Shown: piece after piece, positions 38,040 through 46,592 of the stretch
Numbering within the stretch: position 1 is the stretch's first letter
Layout of the letters: each line of letters opens with the position of its first letter
NCBI RefSeq assembly: GCF_001921845.1
Contig: NZ_MSJM01000007.1
Location: 62,001-126,000 of the forward strand
Reading direction: 5' to 3'
Length of the DNA stretch: 64,000 bases
DNA from: Streptococcus cuniculi
GTDB taxonomy: Bacteria; Bacillota; Bacilli; Lactobacillales; Streptococcaceae
Notes under the pieces: model-generated
What the model was told of the DNA's origin: nothing
Databases searched by the model: none
The model's input: only the letters and a program-made list of their open reading frames with translations
Translations under genes and position numbers: made by a program

Positions 38040-38825
38040 TTAGTAATATTCCCCTTGGCGGTAGTCCCATGAGTTGAAGTGGTCTGACAGGTGCATCATG
38101 ATTTTATCAATGTCAAGACCTTTACGAATTACAACAGGGCATGGGGAGATAGAGCGGCTGTCCTTGCCTTGCTCTGGAATGAGTTTGCCGTCAGCGTCCA
38201 CCATAGAGACCATGACCCCTTGCTCGTAGCGAGTTTCGGCCGTCTTATCAGGCTGGATAGATGCCACATAATCGTCTGCCTCGATGACGAGGTCCACTTT
38301 TGATTCGATACGCTCTCCAATCCCTTCAACCTTACCACGGTTTCCTTTTCCAGACGGATTGGCAGAAGAAGCATAGACCATACGGCCCTCTTTTTCCCAC
38401 ATTTCCTTGGCAATTTGCTCCCCAGCAACGCCAAACTTGATGACAAAGCAAGAAGTCCCACGGACGTCCGTCATCAATTCTTCACGACCATCGCCATAGG
38501 CTTTGAGCTTGGCATAGGCTTCCTCACGCCATGGAAGAATACAGCCGAGCAAAATATCTTCGTCCCAATGTTTTTGGTAGAAGGCGTCAATCTCTGGGGT
38601 CATTTGCGCCAATTCCCGAAGTTCTTCCATGCTACCGCATAGCACGACCCCAGGCTTGTTGCGCTTGCGCTCTTTAGCATCAAATTTCCGCTCCAAACCA
38701 GCCTTGTCAGCGGTCATGATAATATAGCCAACCTTGGTAGGGCAGACAATTACGCCCCCCTCTCCTTTGATGATGTTAAGTCCTTCTTGCGATAGTTGTC
38801 CATCCCAATGGATATGTTTCGTCAT
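38040..38825 (-). CDS. YrdC/Sua5-domain protein (threonylcarbamoyl-AMP synthase-like)
   Basis: The 261-residue protein has the YrdC fold features GEGGVIVCPTKVGYIIMTADKAGLERKFDAKERKRNKPGVVL and RMVYASSANPSGKGNRGKVEGIG. YrdC proteins bind RNA and make threonylcarbamoyl-AMP for t6A. This one is more divergent than the standard TsaC/Sua5 and is probably a paralogue. ATG 38825 behind AAGGAGAT is used; the upstream in-frame extension has no site. Confidence 0.78.
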   Translation of the reverse strand: MTKHIHWDGQLSQEGLNIIKGEGGVIVCPTKVGYIIMTADKAGLERKFDAKERKRNKPGVVLCGSMEELRELAQMTPEIDAFYQKHWDEDILLGCILPWREEAYAKLKAYGDGREELMTDVRGTSCFVIKFGVAGEQIAKEMWEKEGRMVYASSANPSGKGNRGKVEGIGERIESKVDLVIEADDYVASIQPDKTAETRYEQGVMVSMVDADGKLIPEQGKDSRSISPCPVVIRKGLDIDKIMMHLSDHFNSWDYRQGEYY

Positions 38826-38961
38826 ACCTTCAATCTCCTTGTCTAAATTTTCAGATAATTCAATTATATCAGAATTTTTGTGAAAATCAAGCCTGTTTTC
38901 GACAATCATCCAGATCCCCTAAGAAAGAAGAAGTCGTTGAACGGAAGAGTTCGACGACTTT

Positions 38962-39030
38962 GATTTTTATTGAGTATGAGTACGGCAAGTCGAAAGTGAC
39001 GATGTATCAACGTTCATTCAAAAAACTATA
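38962..39030. repeat. Half copy of the RUP-in-MITE B composite
   Basis: GATTTTTATTGAGTAT (RUP-like end) is followed directly by GAGTACGGCAAGTCGAAAG and on to TCATTCAAAAAACTATA (MITE B end). This is the reverse complement of 3612-3680, including the same internal junction. Confidence 0.75.
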
Positions 39031-39283
39031 ATTGTATTTTTTGATGATAAAATGCGTCCATATGGCTCGGCAAATGATGTTCAATGTCAATCACGGTACC
39101 GGGATAGTTGGCAATCAAGTGGAGGATATGATTTGCATTCGTCTGATCCAAACCAGACAACACTTCATCAATGAAGAGGATTTCTTTTTGGTAGAGGAGA
39201 GCACGTGCGATTTCGAGGCGCTTCAGTTCACCATTTGATAAGGTACGATGTTCATTCCTAGTGGTAATGCTAGCTGTCTAGCA
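39026..39283 (-). pseudogene. C-terminal remnant of an ABC transporter ATPase
   Basis: The minus strand encodes the signature TLSNGELKRLEIARALL, Walker B EILFIDEVLSGLD and the following VIDIEHH switch region, about 85 residues in all. The upstream half with Walker A is absent, and an in-frame TAG near 39283 precedes the fragment. Its stop codon (39026-39028) lies in the end of the MITE B half copy. The sequence resembles ATPase domains of peptide exporters. Confidence 0.7.
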
Positions 39284-39359
39284 TTTGCGAAGGAATCTAA
39301 GCCAACTGTTTTTGGAAAAATCCACTTACTTCGTTCATGAAACTTTTCAAAAAATGTTC

Positions 39360-39387
39360 TTGCCTTTTTTCATTTTTTCGCTATACT
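39360..39387 (+). promoter_or_regulatory. Promoter of the glycine riboswitch-agcS unit
   Basis: TTGCCT (39360-39365), 16 bp, TATACT (39382-39387), about 55 bp before the riboswitch aptamer. Confidence 0.7.
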
Positions 39388-39439
39388 AGTAAGTAACGAA
39401 ATACCGGTTGACGTCTCATAGGAGGACTTAGGTCCAACT

Positions 39440-39540
39440 GTGGGAAAGACGGAACTCTGGAGAGACCGTAATGGCGCCGAAGGGGCAAGGTGAGGCAAGG
39501 CTATCACTCAAACTCTCAGGCAAAAGGACAGAGCATAGGA
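39440..39540 (+). ncRNA. Glycine riboswitch
   Basis: Conserved glycine-aptamer blocks occur in order: ACTCTGGAGAGACCG (39464), GCGCCGAAGGGGCAAGG (39474), and ACTCTCAGGCAAAAGGACAGAG (39510). Only one full aptamer is evident. It lies in the leader of a sodium:alanine/glycine symporter gene, which fits glycine control of uptake. Confidence 0.9.
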
Positions 39541-39679
39541 ATTTGGACATGAATTTCCCCTAGGCTAGTGGAAGACTATCCACCTCCTATCTCATTATGG
39601 TTATACGTAAAAGCAGAGTTTGACGGTCGCAGTCAAGCTCTTTCGTTTTCATGAGACAGTAGAATGTGGAGGAGATGGA

Positions 39680-41011
39680 ATGTTAGAACTGTTGCAGCGT
39701 GTGAATAGTCTGGTTTGGGGACCGCCCTTGCTGATGCTCTTGGTGGGAACAGGGGTGTATTTCACATTTCGTATGGGACTATTTCAAGTCAGAAAATTGC
39801 CGCGGGCTTTTCGCTTAGTCTTGTCAGATGATGCGAGCGGTCAGGGTGATGTATCTAGTTTTGCAGCCCTTTGTACGGCCCTTGCGGCAACGGTCGGTAC
39901 GGGAAATATTGTCGGGGTGGCGACAGCGATTAAGACTGGTGGACCAGGCGCCCTCTTTTGGATGTGGGTCGCAGCCTTTTTTGGTATGGCAACCAAGTAT
40001 GCCGAAGGTTTTTTAGCCATTAAATACCGTACCAAGGATGCAAATGGTCAGGTAGCAGGAGGTCCTATGCACTATATCACGCTGGGGATGGGCGAAAAAT
40101 GGAAACCTTTAGCCGTCTTCTTTGCCATTTCAGGGGTCTTGGTCGCCTTTCTAGGAATTGGAACCTTTGCGCAGGTCAACTCGATTACTTCGTCTTTGGA
40201 AAATAGCTTTGCATTTTCACCGCAGATAGTGAGTATGATTTTAGCGGTGATTGTCGCGCTGATTATCTTTGGAGGAATTGAGTCCATTTCAAAGGTATCA
40301 ACCAAGGTGGTGCCTTTTATGGCGCTCCTTTATATTGCAGCTACGCTTGCTTTACTAGCTGTAAACGTGGAGCAACTGGTGCCCACCCTTGTTTTAGTGG
40401 TGAAAAGTGCCTTTACTCCGACTGCGGCTCTTGGGGGATTTGCAGGTGCGAGCGTCCGTGCGGCTATTCAAAACGGGATTGCGCGTGGAGTTTTCTCCAA
40501 TGAATCGGGGCTTGGTTCTGCACCGATTGCGGCAGCGGCAGCCAAGTCAAACCAGCCTGTTGAGCAGGGCTTGATTTCCATGATTGGCACTTTTATCGAC
40601 ACCATTATCATCTGTAGTCTGACAGGTCTGTCTATCTTGGTGACTGGTCAATGGACGGTTGAGGGGCTACAAGGTGCACCTCTGACTCAGGCAGCCTTTG
40701 CGAGCTTGTTTGGTACTCCAGGCGCTCTCGCCTTGACTTTCAGCCTCGTTCTCTTTGCCTTTACGACTATTTTGGGGTGGAGCTACTACGGAGAGCGGTG
40801 TTTTGAATTTCTCTTTGGGACACGCTTTATCCTTCTCTATCGCTTGGTATTTATTGCCATGGTAGCTCTGGGAGGTTTTCTGCACCTGGATGTCATCTGG
40901 GTCATTGCCGATATTGTCAATGGGCTGATGGCGCTACCGAATCTGATTGCCCTCCTCGCCCTCTCCCCAATCATTATTCGTGAAACAAGACGTTACTTTA
41001 AGGACAAATAG
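39680..41011 (+). CDS. Sodium:alanine/glycine symporter (AgcS family)
   Basis: A 443-residue transporter with about ten to eleven membrane segments. AGCS family motifs include LLVGTGVYFTFRMGLFQVRKLPRAF, AALCTALAATVGTGNIVGVATAI, GPGALFWMWVAAFFGMATKYAE and NESGLGSAPIAAAAAKSNQPVEQGLISMIGTFIDT. ATG 39680 behind GTGGAGGAG is chosen over an upstream TTG. The glycine riboswitch in its leader implies import of glycine or alanine. Confidence 0.92.
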   Translation: MLELLQRVNSLVWGPPLLMLLVGTGVYFTFRMGLFQVRKLPRAFRLVLSDDASGQGDVSSFAALCTALAATVGTGNIVGVATAIKTGGPGALFWMWVAAFFGMATKYAEGFLAIKYRTKDANGQVAGGPMHYITLGMGEKWKPLAVFFAISGVLVAFLGIGTFAQVNSITSSLENSFAFSPQIVSMILAVIVALIIFGGIESISKVSTKVVPFMALLYIAATLALLAVNVEQLVPTLVLVVKSAFTPTAALGGFAGASVRAAIQNGIARGVFSNESGLGSAPIAAAAAKSNQPVEQGLISMIGTFIDTIIICSLTGLSILVTGQWTVEGLQGAPLTQAAFASLFGTPGALALTFSLVLFAFTTILGWSYYGERCFEFLFGTRFILLYRLVFIAMVALGGFLHLDVIWVIADIVNGLMALPNLIALLALSPIIIRETRRYFKDK

Positions 41012-41236
41012 GGAGTGGGACAGAAATCGATAACTCGTAAGAGTTCGATTTTGTAGTCCTCGCTTTCTAATTTCTAGGCTCGGGTATTGACAGTCACTCC
41101 TCTGACTGTCAATACCCCGCACAGTTGATTAGATTATCTTTGGAGCTTGAAAGCGAACAAAGATATCAATCAACCACTGCGTCAATCTGTTAAGTCTATG
41201 AAACGTAGAGGTAAGGGGCTTTTGCCCCACTCCCTA
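41011..41236. repeat. Modular repeat family R (copy after agcS)
   Basis: About 226 bp bounded by GGGAGTGGGAC and CCCCACTCCC. It contains the hairpins ATAACTC-GTAA-GAGTT and TTGACAGTCA-CTCCTC-TGACTGTCAA and one copy (41058-41085) of the 28-bp core that begins CCTCGCTTTCTA and ends GGCTCGGGT. Confidence 0.8.
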
Positions 41237-41250
41237 CTTTTACCACAGCG

Positions 41251-41366
41251 AAAAGTATCTGATGAGGCTCGCTCCGCTCGCGAAAATCGAACAATTGATG
41301 TTCAGTTAGCAGAGCTTTTCACTTGTTTAAATAGATTTTGGATTTGGCTACATTCTGACTGGCTCT
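41251..41366. repeat. Intergenic repeat, family C (copy 2)
   Basis: Reverse complement of 19771-19889 with scattered differences, from AAAAGTATCTGATGAGGCTC to CTGACTGGCTC. It abuts the family R element and ends about 30 bp before the mscS -10 box (TATAAT, 41396-41401, extended TGG). Confidence 0.75.
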
Positions 41367-41427
41367 TGCTTTTTATGAAATCAGCCTGCTTATGGTATAA
41401 TAGTGCTACTAGGAAAGGAGGGCTACA

Positions 41428-42249
41428 GTGCGATTTTTAGAAAAATTTATGGCTCGATTTGATATAGAAGCGATTGGGATGGACTTGTTGAGCAAGGTTC
41501 TATCGCTTATTCTCTTATTCCTTGTTTTTTATGCGATTAAAAAGATTGTTGCTGTTTCGATTCGGAAGATTTTCTTGCCCTCTATTCGGGTATCAACGCA
41601 GGACATTGGGCGGCAAAAGACGATTGCCCGCCTCTTGGAAAGTGGCTTGAATTACGTCTTGTACTTTCTTTTGCTCTACTCGGTCTTGACGATTTTAGGC
41701 TTGCCAGTCTCTAGTCTCTTAGCTGGAGCAGGAATTGCGGGGGTCGCAATCGGAATGGGTGCGCAAGGCTTCTTGTCTGACTTGGTCAATGGCTTTTTCA
41801 TCCTCTTGGAACGGCAGTTTGATGTCGGCGATGTGGTCGGCTTGACCAACGGATCGATTAAAATCAAAGGAACAGTTGTCAGCGTGGGCATTCGGACGAC
41901 GCAAGTTCGCGATGCGGATGGCACGCTCCATTTTATTCCCAATCGGAATATCCTTGTCGTCAGCAATCAGTCGCGGGGTGATATCCGCGTTCAGGTGGAT
42001 CTTCCGCTGAGCCTAAGAGCTGATTTGGCCAAGGTCGCACAAGTCATTGAAGCAGTCAATCAGAAAGAACTCAGCCGATTAACTGCTATTAAGGGTGCAA
42101 AAGTGGTGGGGCCACAGACGCTTGAAAATGGTCAGTTTGTCTTTCGGGTTCAATTTTTTGTGACCAGCGGTCAGCAAGGGAGTATCTATCAGCAGTTTTA
42201 TACCCTCTATCAAGAGGCTTTGCTTGAAGCGGGCATTGACCTCACCTAA
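41428..42249 (+). CDS. mscS: Small-conductance mechanosensitive channel (MscS family)
   Basis: The 273-residue channel releases solutes on hypo-osmotic shock. It starts with GTG behind AAAGGAGG. It has three membrane helices; the pore helix is rich in small residues (LLAGAGIAGVAIGMGAQGFLSDLVNGFFILLE), followed by the beta domain (FDVGDVVGL, VVSVGIRTTQVRDADGTLHFIPN). The next gene follows after 21 bp and is probably co-transcribed. Confidence 0.92.
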   Translation: MRFLEKFMARFDIEAIGMDLLSKVLSLILLFLVFYAIKKIVAVSIRKIFLPSIRVSTQDIGRQKTIARLLESGLNYVLYFLLLYSVLTILGLPVSSLLAGAGIAGVAIGMGAQGFLSDLVNGFFILLERQFDVGDVVGLTNGSIKIKGTVVSVGIRTTQVRDADGTLHFIPNRNILVVSNQSRGDIRVQVDLPLSLRADLAKVAQVIEAVNQKELSRLTAIKGAKVVGPQTLENGQFVFRVQFFVTSGQQGSIYQQFYTLYQEALLEAGIDLT

Positions 42250-42270
42250 GGAAAAAGAAAAGGAGAAAGC

Positions 42271-42876
42271 ATGTTTCCAAAAGAATTTATCGTGGAAGAC
42301 GGTCACGTCTACTATCGGAAAAAACCACTCTACAAACAACCCCTGTTTTGGACAACGATTGCAGGAGGAGTTGTGTCCCTTATCTTGGGGGTCTTACTGT
42401 TTTTAACGATTCTAGGGATAGCGAGTTCCTCGGATTTTTCCAGCTATGTAGATGAAAGTTATGATAATAGGACATCAGATGTCTTTAGCGAAAAAGAAAT
42501 CGATCAAGAGGTGAGCTTGGAAAATGGCTTGAAGTTAACGGTGCAATCAATAGACTTGGACGAGAAGGCTGAATTGGTTAATTCTTACTATGATACAGCC
42601 TTGGTTGTAAAAATTCAGGTGAAAAATCCGACCAAGCGAGTCCTGTATTTTGACGAACGAAGTAGCATTGTGTTGGGGACACAAGATAGTGACAGCGAGG
42701 AGATTGATAGTGTCTACCCGCTTGACGATCTGACCTATGATGCGAACTTGAAAAAGAAGGTCGCTCCAGAAGAAGCCGTCACCTACACCCTATTCTATGG
42801 GGTGGATGATTCCCCTAACTATCGCCTGATTTACGAAGAAAATATGTGGAATTTTCAACAGGCAGAGAAATTGTAA
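42271..42876 (+). CDS. Membrane-anchored protein with extracellular DUF4352-like domain
   Basis: A 201-residue protein with one membrane helix (residues about 30-52, GVVSLILGVLLFLTILGIA) and an extracellular beta-rich domain (LKLTVQSIDL, ALVVKIQVKNPTKRVLYFDERSSIVLG, YTLFYGVDDSPNYRLIYEE) resembling the immunoglobulin-like DUF4352/TelA-associated fold. Function unknown. Downstream of mscS behind AAAGGAG. Confidence 0.72.
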   Translation: MFPKEFIVEDGHVYYRKKPLYKQPLFWTTIAGGVVSLILGVLLFLTILGIASSSDFSSYVDESYDNRTSDVFSEKEIDQEVSLENGLKLTVQSIDLDEKAELVNSYYDTALVVKIQVKNPTKRVLYFDERSSIVLGTQDSDSEEIDSVYPLDDLTYDANLKKKVAPEEAVTYTLFYGVDDSPNYRLIYEENMWNFQQAEKL

Positions 42877-42898
42877 TCCCTTATCAGAAAGTAGGAAA

Positions 42899-42928
42899 AC
42901 GAGGCTGGCGCATGTCCAGCCTCGTTTC
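42899..42928. terminator. Bidirectional terminator
   Basis: ACGAGGCTGG and CCAGCCTCGT pair around CGCATGT, with A and T runs either side, between convergent genes. Confidence 0.9.
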
Positions 42929-42934
42929 TTTCAC

Positions 42935-43834
42935 TTAGAGGTAGATAATCGCTGCTTTTGCATGAGGGTAAAGCTGCTGCAGTGCTTCGAGAAAATCAGG
43001 ATGCAGCGCTAGGACACTTGAAAGCAGTTGTTTATCATGGTCTTCTACATAAATTTTGACCCGCAAGGCCATACCGATTTTGATAATTTGGTAATTGATA
43101 TAGGGCAGAACGACATGAAAATGTTGTAAAATCAAATCATCAATCGGGTCTGTAATCTCTTGATCTGTTGTCAAACCTTGAGACAGTTCGATAAAGGCTC
43201 CATGGAGCATTTTAGCTGGCTCTGGTAGGAGGCAGATGACTGAAATACTGGTAATAAAGAAATCTGCTGTATAGTGCAAGAAACCGAACGGACCATTGAT
43301 GTCAACAATATAGAGGAGACAAAAGGCAAGCCCTGCTCCGAGAGACTGGAGACCGTCGATGAGACTGCCCTTGGTTTCGGCCTTTAAAATGGTACTGAGA
43401 AAGTTGATCTTTTTATTCTGATAGTGGTTGTAAAAGCTGAGAGCCAAGCAGAGCAGGACTACAAAAAGAGTGTAGGGCAAGATGGGCCCGATGATGAGGG
43501 GGTCTCCCTCTCCTGCGATAAAGTAATGCAAGGCTGTTTCAGAAGCATTGATAAAAGCGAGAATCAGCAGTAGTATGATCAAAATAGATTTGAAAATAGC
43601 ATAGAGGGGCTCTAAAAAATGAAGACCATGTGGGTAGCGTATGGTCTTTTTGTGGCTGATACGGGAGATGTAAATGCCGATAATGGCGGATAAAAAGCTG
43701 ATTAATGAGAAAAAACCGTCTAACAGAAGCGCTTGTATGTCCGTGATGAAGTAGACGATAATTCCAGCGACCGATACGATAAAGGTAATGATAAAATTAA
43801 CCGTTAGTGACTGTTGTTCAATCGTTTTTTGCAA
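42935..43834 (-). CDS. Cation diffusion facilitator family transporter
   Basis: The 299-residue protein has six membrane segments and CDF features: ALLLDGFFSLISFLSAIIGIYIS in helix 2, RYPHGLHFLEPLYAIFKSIL, and KGSLIDGLQSLGAGLAF in helix 5. The metal-site Asp residues are present, but the His of the zinc-type HxxxD motif is missing in both helices, suggesting Mn, Fe or Co export or altered selectivity. A short C-terminal cytoplasmic domain follows. Confidence 0.82.
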   Translation of the reverse strand: MQKTIEQQSLTVNFIITFIVSVAGIIVYFITDIQALLLDGFFSLISFLSAIIGIYISRISHKKTIRYPHGLHFLEPLYAIFKSILIILLLILAFINASETALHYFIAGEGDPLIIGPILPYTLFVVLLCLALSFYNHYQNKKINFLSTILKAETKGSLIDGLQSLGAGLAFCLLYIVDINGPFGFLHYTADFFITSISVICLLPEPAKMLHGAFIELSQGLTTDQEITDPIDDLILQHFHVVLPYINYQIIKIGMALRVKIYVEDHDKQLLSSVLALHPDFLEALQQLYPHAKAAIIYL

Positions 43835-43917
43835 TAAATATTCCTCCTTTATGATACTTTATACTTCTATTATACAGGAATTGTGCAATTTTCACAAATT
43901 CGTTTTTGGAGGCAACA

Positions 43918-43975
43918 GAAAAGGGAGTAGGAAAATGCACTCGTTTTGAACAATTTGAGTTTTTTCCACTCCCAA
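43918..43975 (-). terminator. Terminator of gdhA
   Basis: On the minus strand GGGAGTGGAAAA pairs with TTTTCCTACTCCC, followed by TTTTC. The GGGAGTGG ends recall the boundaries of repeat family R. Confidence 0.65.
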
Positions 43976-43998
43976 GGAGTTTTTTATCTGAAAAGGGA

Positions 43999-45345
43999 TT
44001 ATACCAAGCCTTGTGCAATCATGGCATCTGCGATTTGTTCAAAGGCAGCGATGTTGGCACCTGCCAGGTAGTCCTTGCCGAGGTTGTATTTCTCGGCTGT
44101 TTCTTTTGCGGTGTTGAAGATGTTGGCCATAATGTCTTTCAGACGGTTGTCCACTTCTTCAGCAGTCCATGAAAGGCGGAGGCTGTTTTGGCTCATTTCA
44201 AGGGCAGATACGGCAACTCCTCCAGCATTGGCTGCTTTTGCAAGTCCGTACAAGACACCATTTTCTTGGTAAGTATGGATAGCATCCAAGTTAGATGGCA
44301 TATTTGCTCCTTCAGCGACACAGTAAACACCGTTTTTCACGAGGCGAGCAGCAGCGGCACCATCAATCTCATTTTGAGTGGCACATGGAAGGGCGATATC
44401 TGCTTTTCCTTCGTAGGTCCAAACAGATCCTTCGTGGTAGGTTGCGGTTGCTTTTTCAGCAGCATATTCAGTCAAACGAGCGCGGCGGTTATTTTTGATG
44501 TCGCAAAGAAGGTCAAAGTCGATTCCAGTCTCATCGATGATATACCCATTTGAATCAGACACAGAAATGACCTTCGCGCCGAGTTCAGTTGCTTTTTGAA
44601 CGGCGAATTGCGCCACATTTCCAGAACCAGAAATGAGAACCGTTTGGTCTTTAAAGGATTTACCGTTTGCTTGAAGCATGTTGTCTGTGAAGTAGACAAG
44701 TCCGTAACCAGTCGCTTCTGGGCGAATCAAGCTCCCACCAAAGCCAAGAGGTTTCCCAGTCAAGACACCAGCATCAAACTGACGGAGACGTTTGTACTGA
44801 CCGTACATGTAGCCAATCTCGCGACCGCCGACCCCGATGTCGCCCGCTGGTACGTCAAGCGATGGACCGATGTGTTTTTGCAGTTCGGTCATGAAACTTT
44901 GGCAGAAACGCATGATTTCAGCGTCTGTCTTGCCTTTTGGATCAAAGTCAGAACCACCTTTACCGCCACCGATTGGCAGACCAGTTAAGACATTTTTGAA
45001 GATTTGCTCAAAACCAAGGAATTTCAAGATAGACTGGTTAACGGTTGGGTGGAAGCGAAGTCCACCTTTGTAAGGGCCGACTGCTGAGTTGAATTGAACG
45101 CGGTAGCCACGGTTGACTTGAACCTTTCCGTCCTTATCTGTCCATGGAACACGGAAGCTAATAATCCGTTCAGGCTCAACGATGCGGGCCAAGATGTTTT
45201 CAGTGATGTACTCTGGATGTGCTTCGATAACAGGTTCGAGCGTGTTGAACAATTCTTCAACAGCTTGCAGAAATTCTGTTTCATGCGGATTGCGCGCTTT
45301 TACAGCTTCAAATGATTGCTGGATATAGTCTTTTGCAGTTGTCAT
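43999..45345 (-). CDS. gdhA: NADP-specific glutamate dehydrogenase
   Basis: The enzyme aminates 2-oxoglutarate to glutamate with NADPH. The 448-residue product has the catalytic region GGLRFHPTVNQSILKFLGFEQIFKN and LPIGGGKGGSDFDPKGK (active Lys), VPAGDIGVGGREIGYMYGQYKRL, the nucleotide motif VLISGSGNVAQFAVQKA and GGVAVSALEMSQNS. Hexameric GDH of normal length. Monocistronic, with its own terminator. Confidence 0.96.
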   Translation of the reverse strand: MTTAKDYIQQSFEAVKARNPHETEFLQAVEELFNTLEPVIEAHPEYITENILARIVEPERIISFRVPWTDKDGKVQVNRGYRVQFNSAVGPYKGGLRFHPTVNQSILKFLGFEQIFKNVLTGLPIGGGKGGSDFDPKGKTDAEIMRFCQSFMTELQKHIGPSLDVPAGDIGVGGREIGYMYGQYKRLRQFDAGVLTGKPLGFGGSLIRPEATGYGLVYFTDNMLQANGKSFKDQTVLISGSGNVAQFAVQKATELGAKVISVSDSNGYIIDETGIDFDLLCDIKNNRRARLTEYAAEKATATYHEGSVWTYEGKADIALPCATQNEIDGAAAARLVKNGVYCVAEGANMPSNLDAIHTYQENGVLYGLAKAANAGGVAVSALEMSQNSLRLSWTAEEVDNRLKDIMANIFNTAKETAEKYNLGKDYLAGANIAAFEQIADAMIAQGLV

Positions 45346-45558
45346 AAGATAATGTCACCTTTTCTAATAGAATAGGTCTAAAAATTAAATTTTCAGACAA
45401 TTTAATATTTCCGTTTGCTATTATAGCACCAAGTGATACAAATGTAAAGTGGAAAATAAACGATTCTGACAATTTTTGTCAGAAAAGAGGTCAGTTTCAG
45501 CTACTGTTTCCGAACTTTTTATGATAAAATGAACGAAATACATATTTTGGAGGACAGT

Positions 45559-46494
45559 ATGCCATCAACCAAGACACAGATTGCAGGTTTTGCTTTTGAA
45601 AACTGTTTGATGAATGCGGCGGGAGTTGCCTGCATGACCATTGCAGAGTTAGAGGAAGTGAAAAACTCACAAGCAGGGACCTTTGTCACCAAGACCGCGA
45701 CTTTAGAAGCCCGCGCAGGAAATCCAGAGCCACGCTATCAGGACGTGCCACTTGGCTCCATCAACTCCATGGGCTTGCCCAATCAGGGTCTGGACTACTA
45801 TCTGGACTATCTCCTAGACTTGCAGGAAAAAGAGCCAGAGCGCACCTTCTTTCTATCACTCGTAGGTATGTCTCAAGAAGAGACGCATAGGCTGTTGAAA
45901 AAGGTGGAAGAAAGTGGCTTTAAGGGCGTGACCGAGCTGAACTTGTCCTGTCCAAATGTTCCAGGAAAACCTCAGATTGCCTATGACTTTGAAACGACAG
46001 AAGCGATTTTAACAGAGGTCTTTCGCTATTTTACTAAGCCTTTAGGAATCAAGTTGCCGCCTTATTTTGATATGGTGCATTTTGACCAAGCAGCAGCGAT
46101 TTTTAATCAGTTTCCCCTAGCCTTTGTTAACTGTGTCAACTCGATTGGAAATGGCCTTTACATTGAGGATGAGTCAGAGGTCATTCGTCCTAAAAATGGA
46201 TTTGGGGGCATCGGTGGTGAATATATCAAGCCCACAGCCCTTGCCAATGTCCATGCCTTTTACCAACGCTTAAAACCAGAGATTCAGATTATCGGAACAG
46301 GTGGCGTCTTGACGGGGCGCGATGCTTTTGAGCATATTCTCTGCGGGGCGAGCATGGTGCAGGTCGGCACAACCCTCCACAAAGAAGGAGTTGCCGCTTT
46401 TGAACGCATCACAGCAGAATTGCAAAGCATTATGGCAGAAAAAGGCTATGAAACTTTAGACGATTTCCGTGGGAAATTGCGCTATATAGAATAG
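45559..46494 (+). CDS. pyrDA: Dihydroorotate dehydrogenase A (class 1A, fumarate)
   Basis: The cytosolic FMN enzyme oxidises dihydroorotate with fumarate in pyrimidine synthesis. The 311-residue product shows [48 protein letters not shown], the catalytic-Cys loop [23 protein letters not shown] and [31 protein letters not shown] 45559 behind GGAGGA is used; the frame runs 10 codons further upstream without a site. Confidence 0.95.
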   Translation: MPSTKTQIAGFAFENCLMNAAGVACMTIAELEEVKNSQAGTFVTKTATLEARAGNPEPRYQDVPLGSINSMGLPNQGLDYYLDYLLDLQEKEPERTFFLSLVGMSQEETHRLLKKVEESGFKGVTELNLSCPNVPGKPQIAYDFETTEAILTEVFRYFTKPLGIKLPPYFDMVHFDQAAAIFNQFPLAFVNCVNSIGNGLYIEDESEVIRPKNGFGGIGGEYIKPTALANVHAFYQRLKPEIQIIGTGGVLTGRDAFEHILCGASMVQVGTTLHKEGVAAFERITAELQSIMAEKGYETLDDFRGKLRYIE

Positions 46495-46501
46495 AATGAA
46501 C

Positions 46502-46533
46502 AGGTGAAATCAAGGGGGGTTCACCTTTTTTTC
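46502..46533 (+). terminator. pyrDA terminator
   Basis: AGGTGAA and TTCACCT around a G-rich loop, followed by TTTTTT. Confidence 0.8.
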
Positions 46534-46592
46534 ATAGGCATTGCCTAGCTTTTTCAGCAAGAATAGCGTATACTGGAAGCAAGGAGGACGGT

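Noticed and set aside
39032-39238. 68-aa plus-strand ORF before the riboswitch
   Set aside because: The minus strand of the same stretch carries clear ABC ATPase motifs, so this frame is a shadow.
39620-39679. N-terminal 20-residue extension of the AgcS symporter
   Set aside because: No ribosome site precedes the upstream TTG, whereas GTGGAGGAG fits the ATG at 39680; the extension is leader sequence.
41147-41440. 97-aa ORF before mscS
   Set aside because: It spans two repeat elements and lacks a ribosome site; the real gene starts with GTG at 41428.
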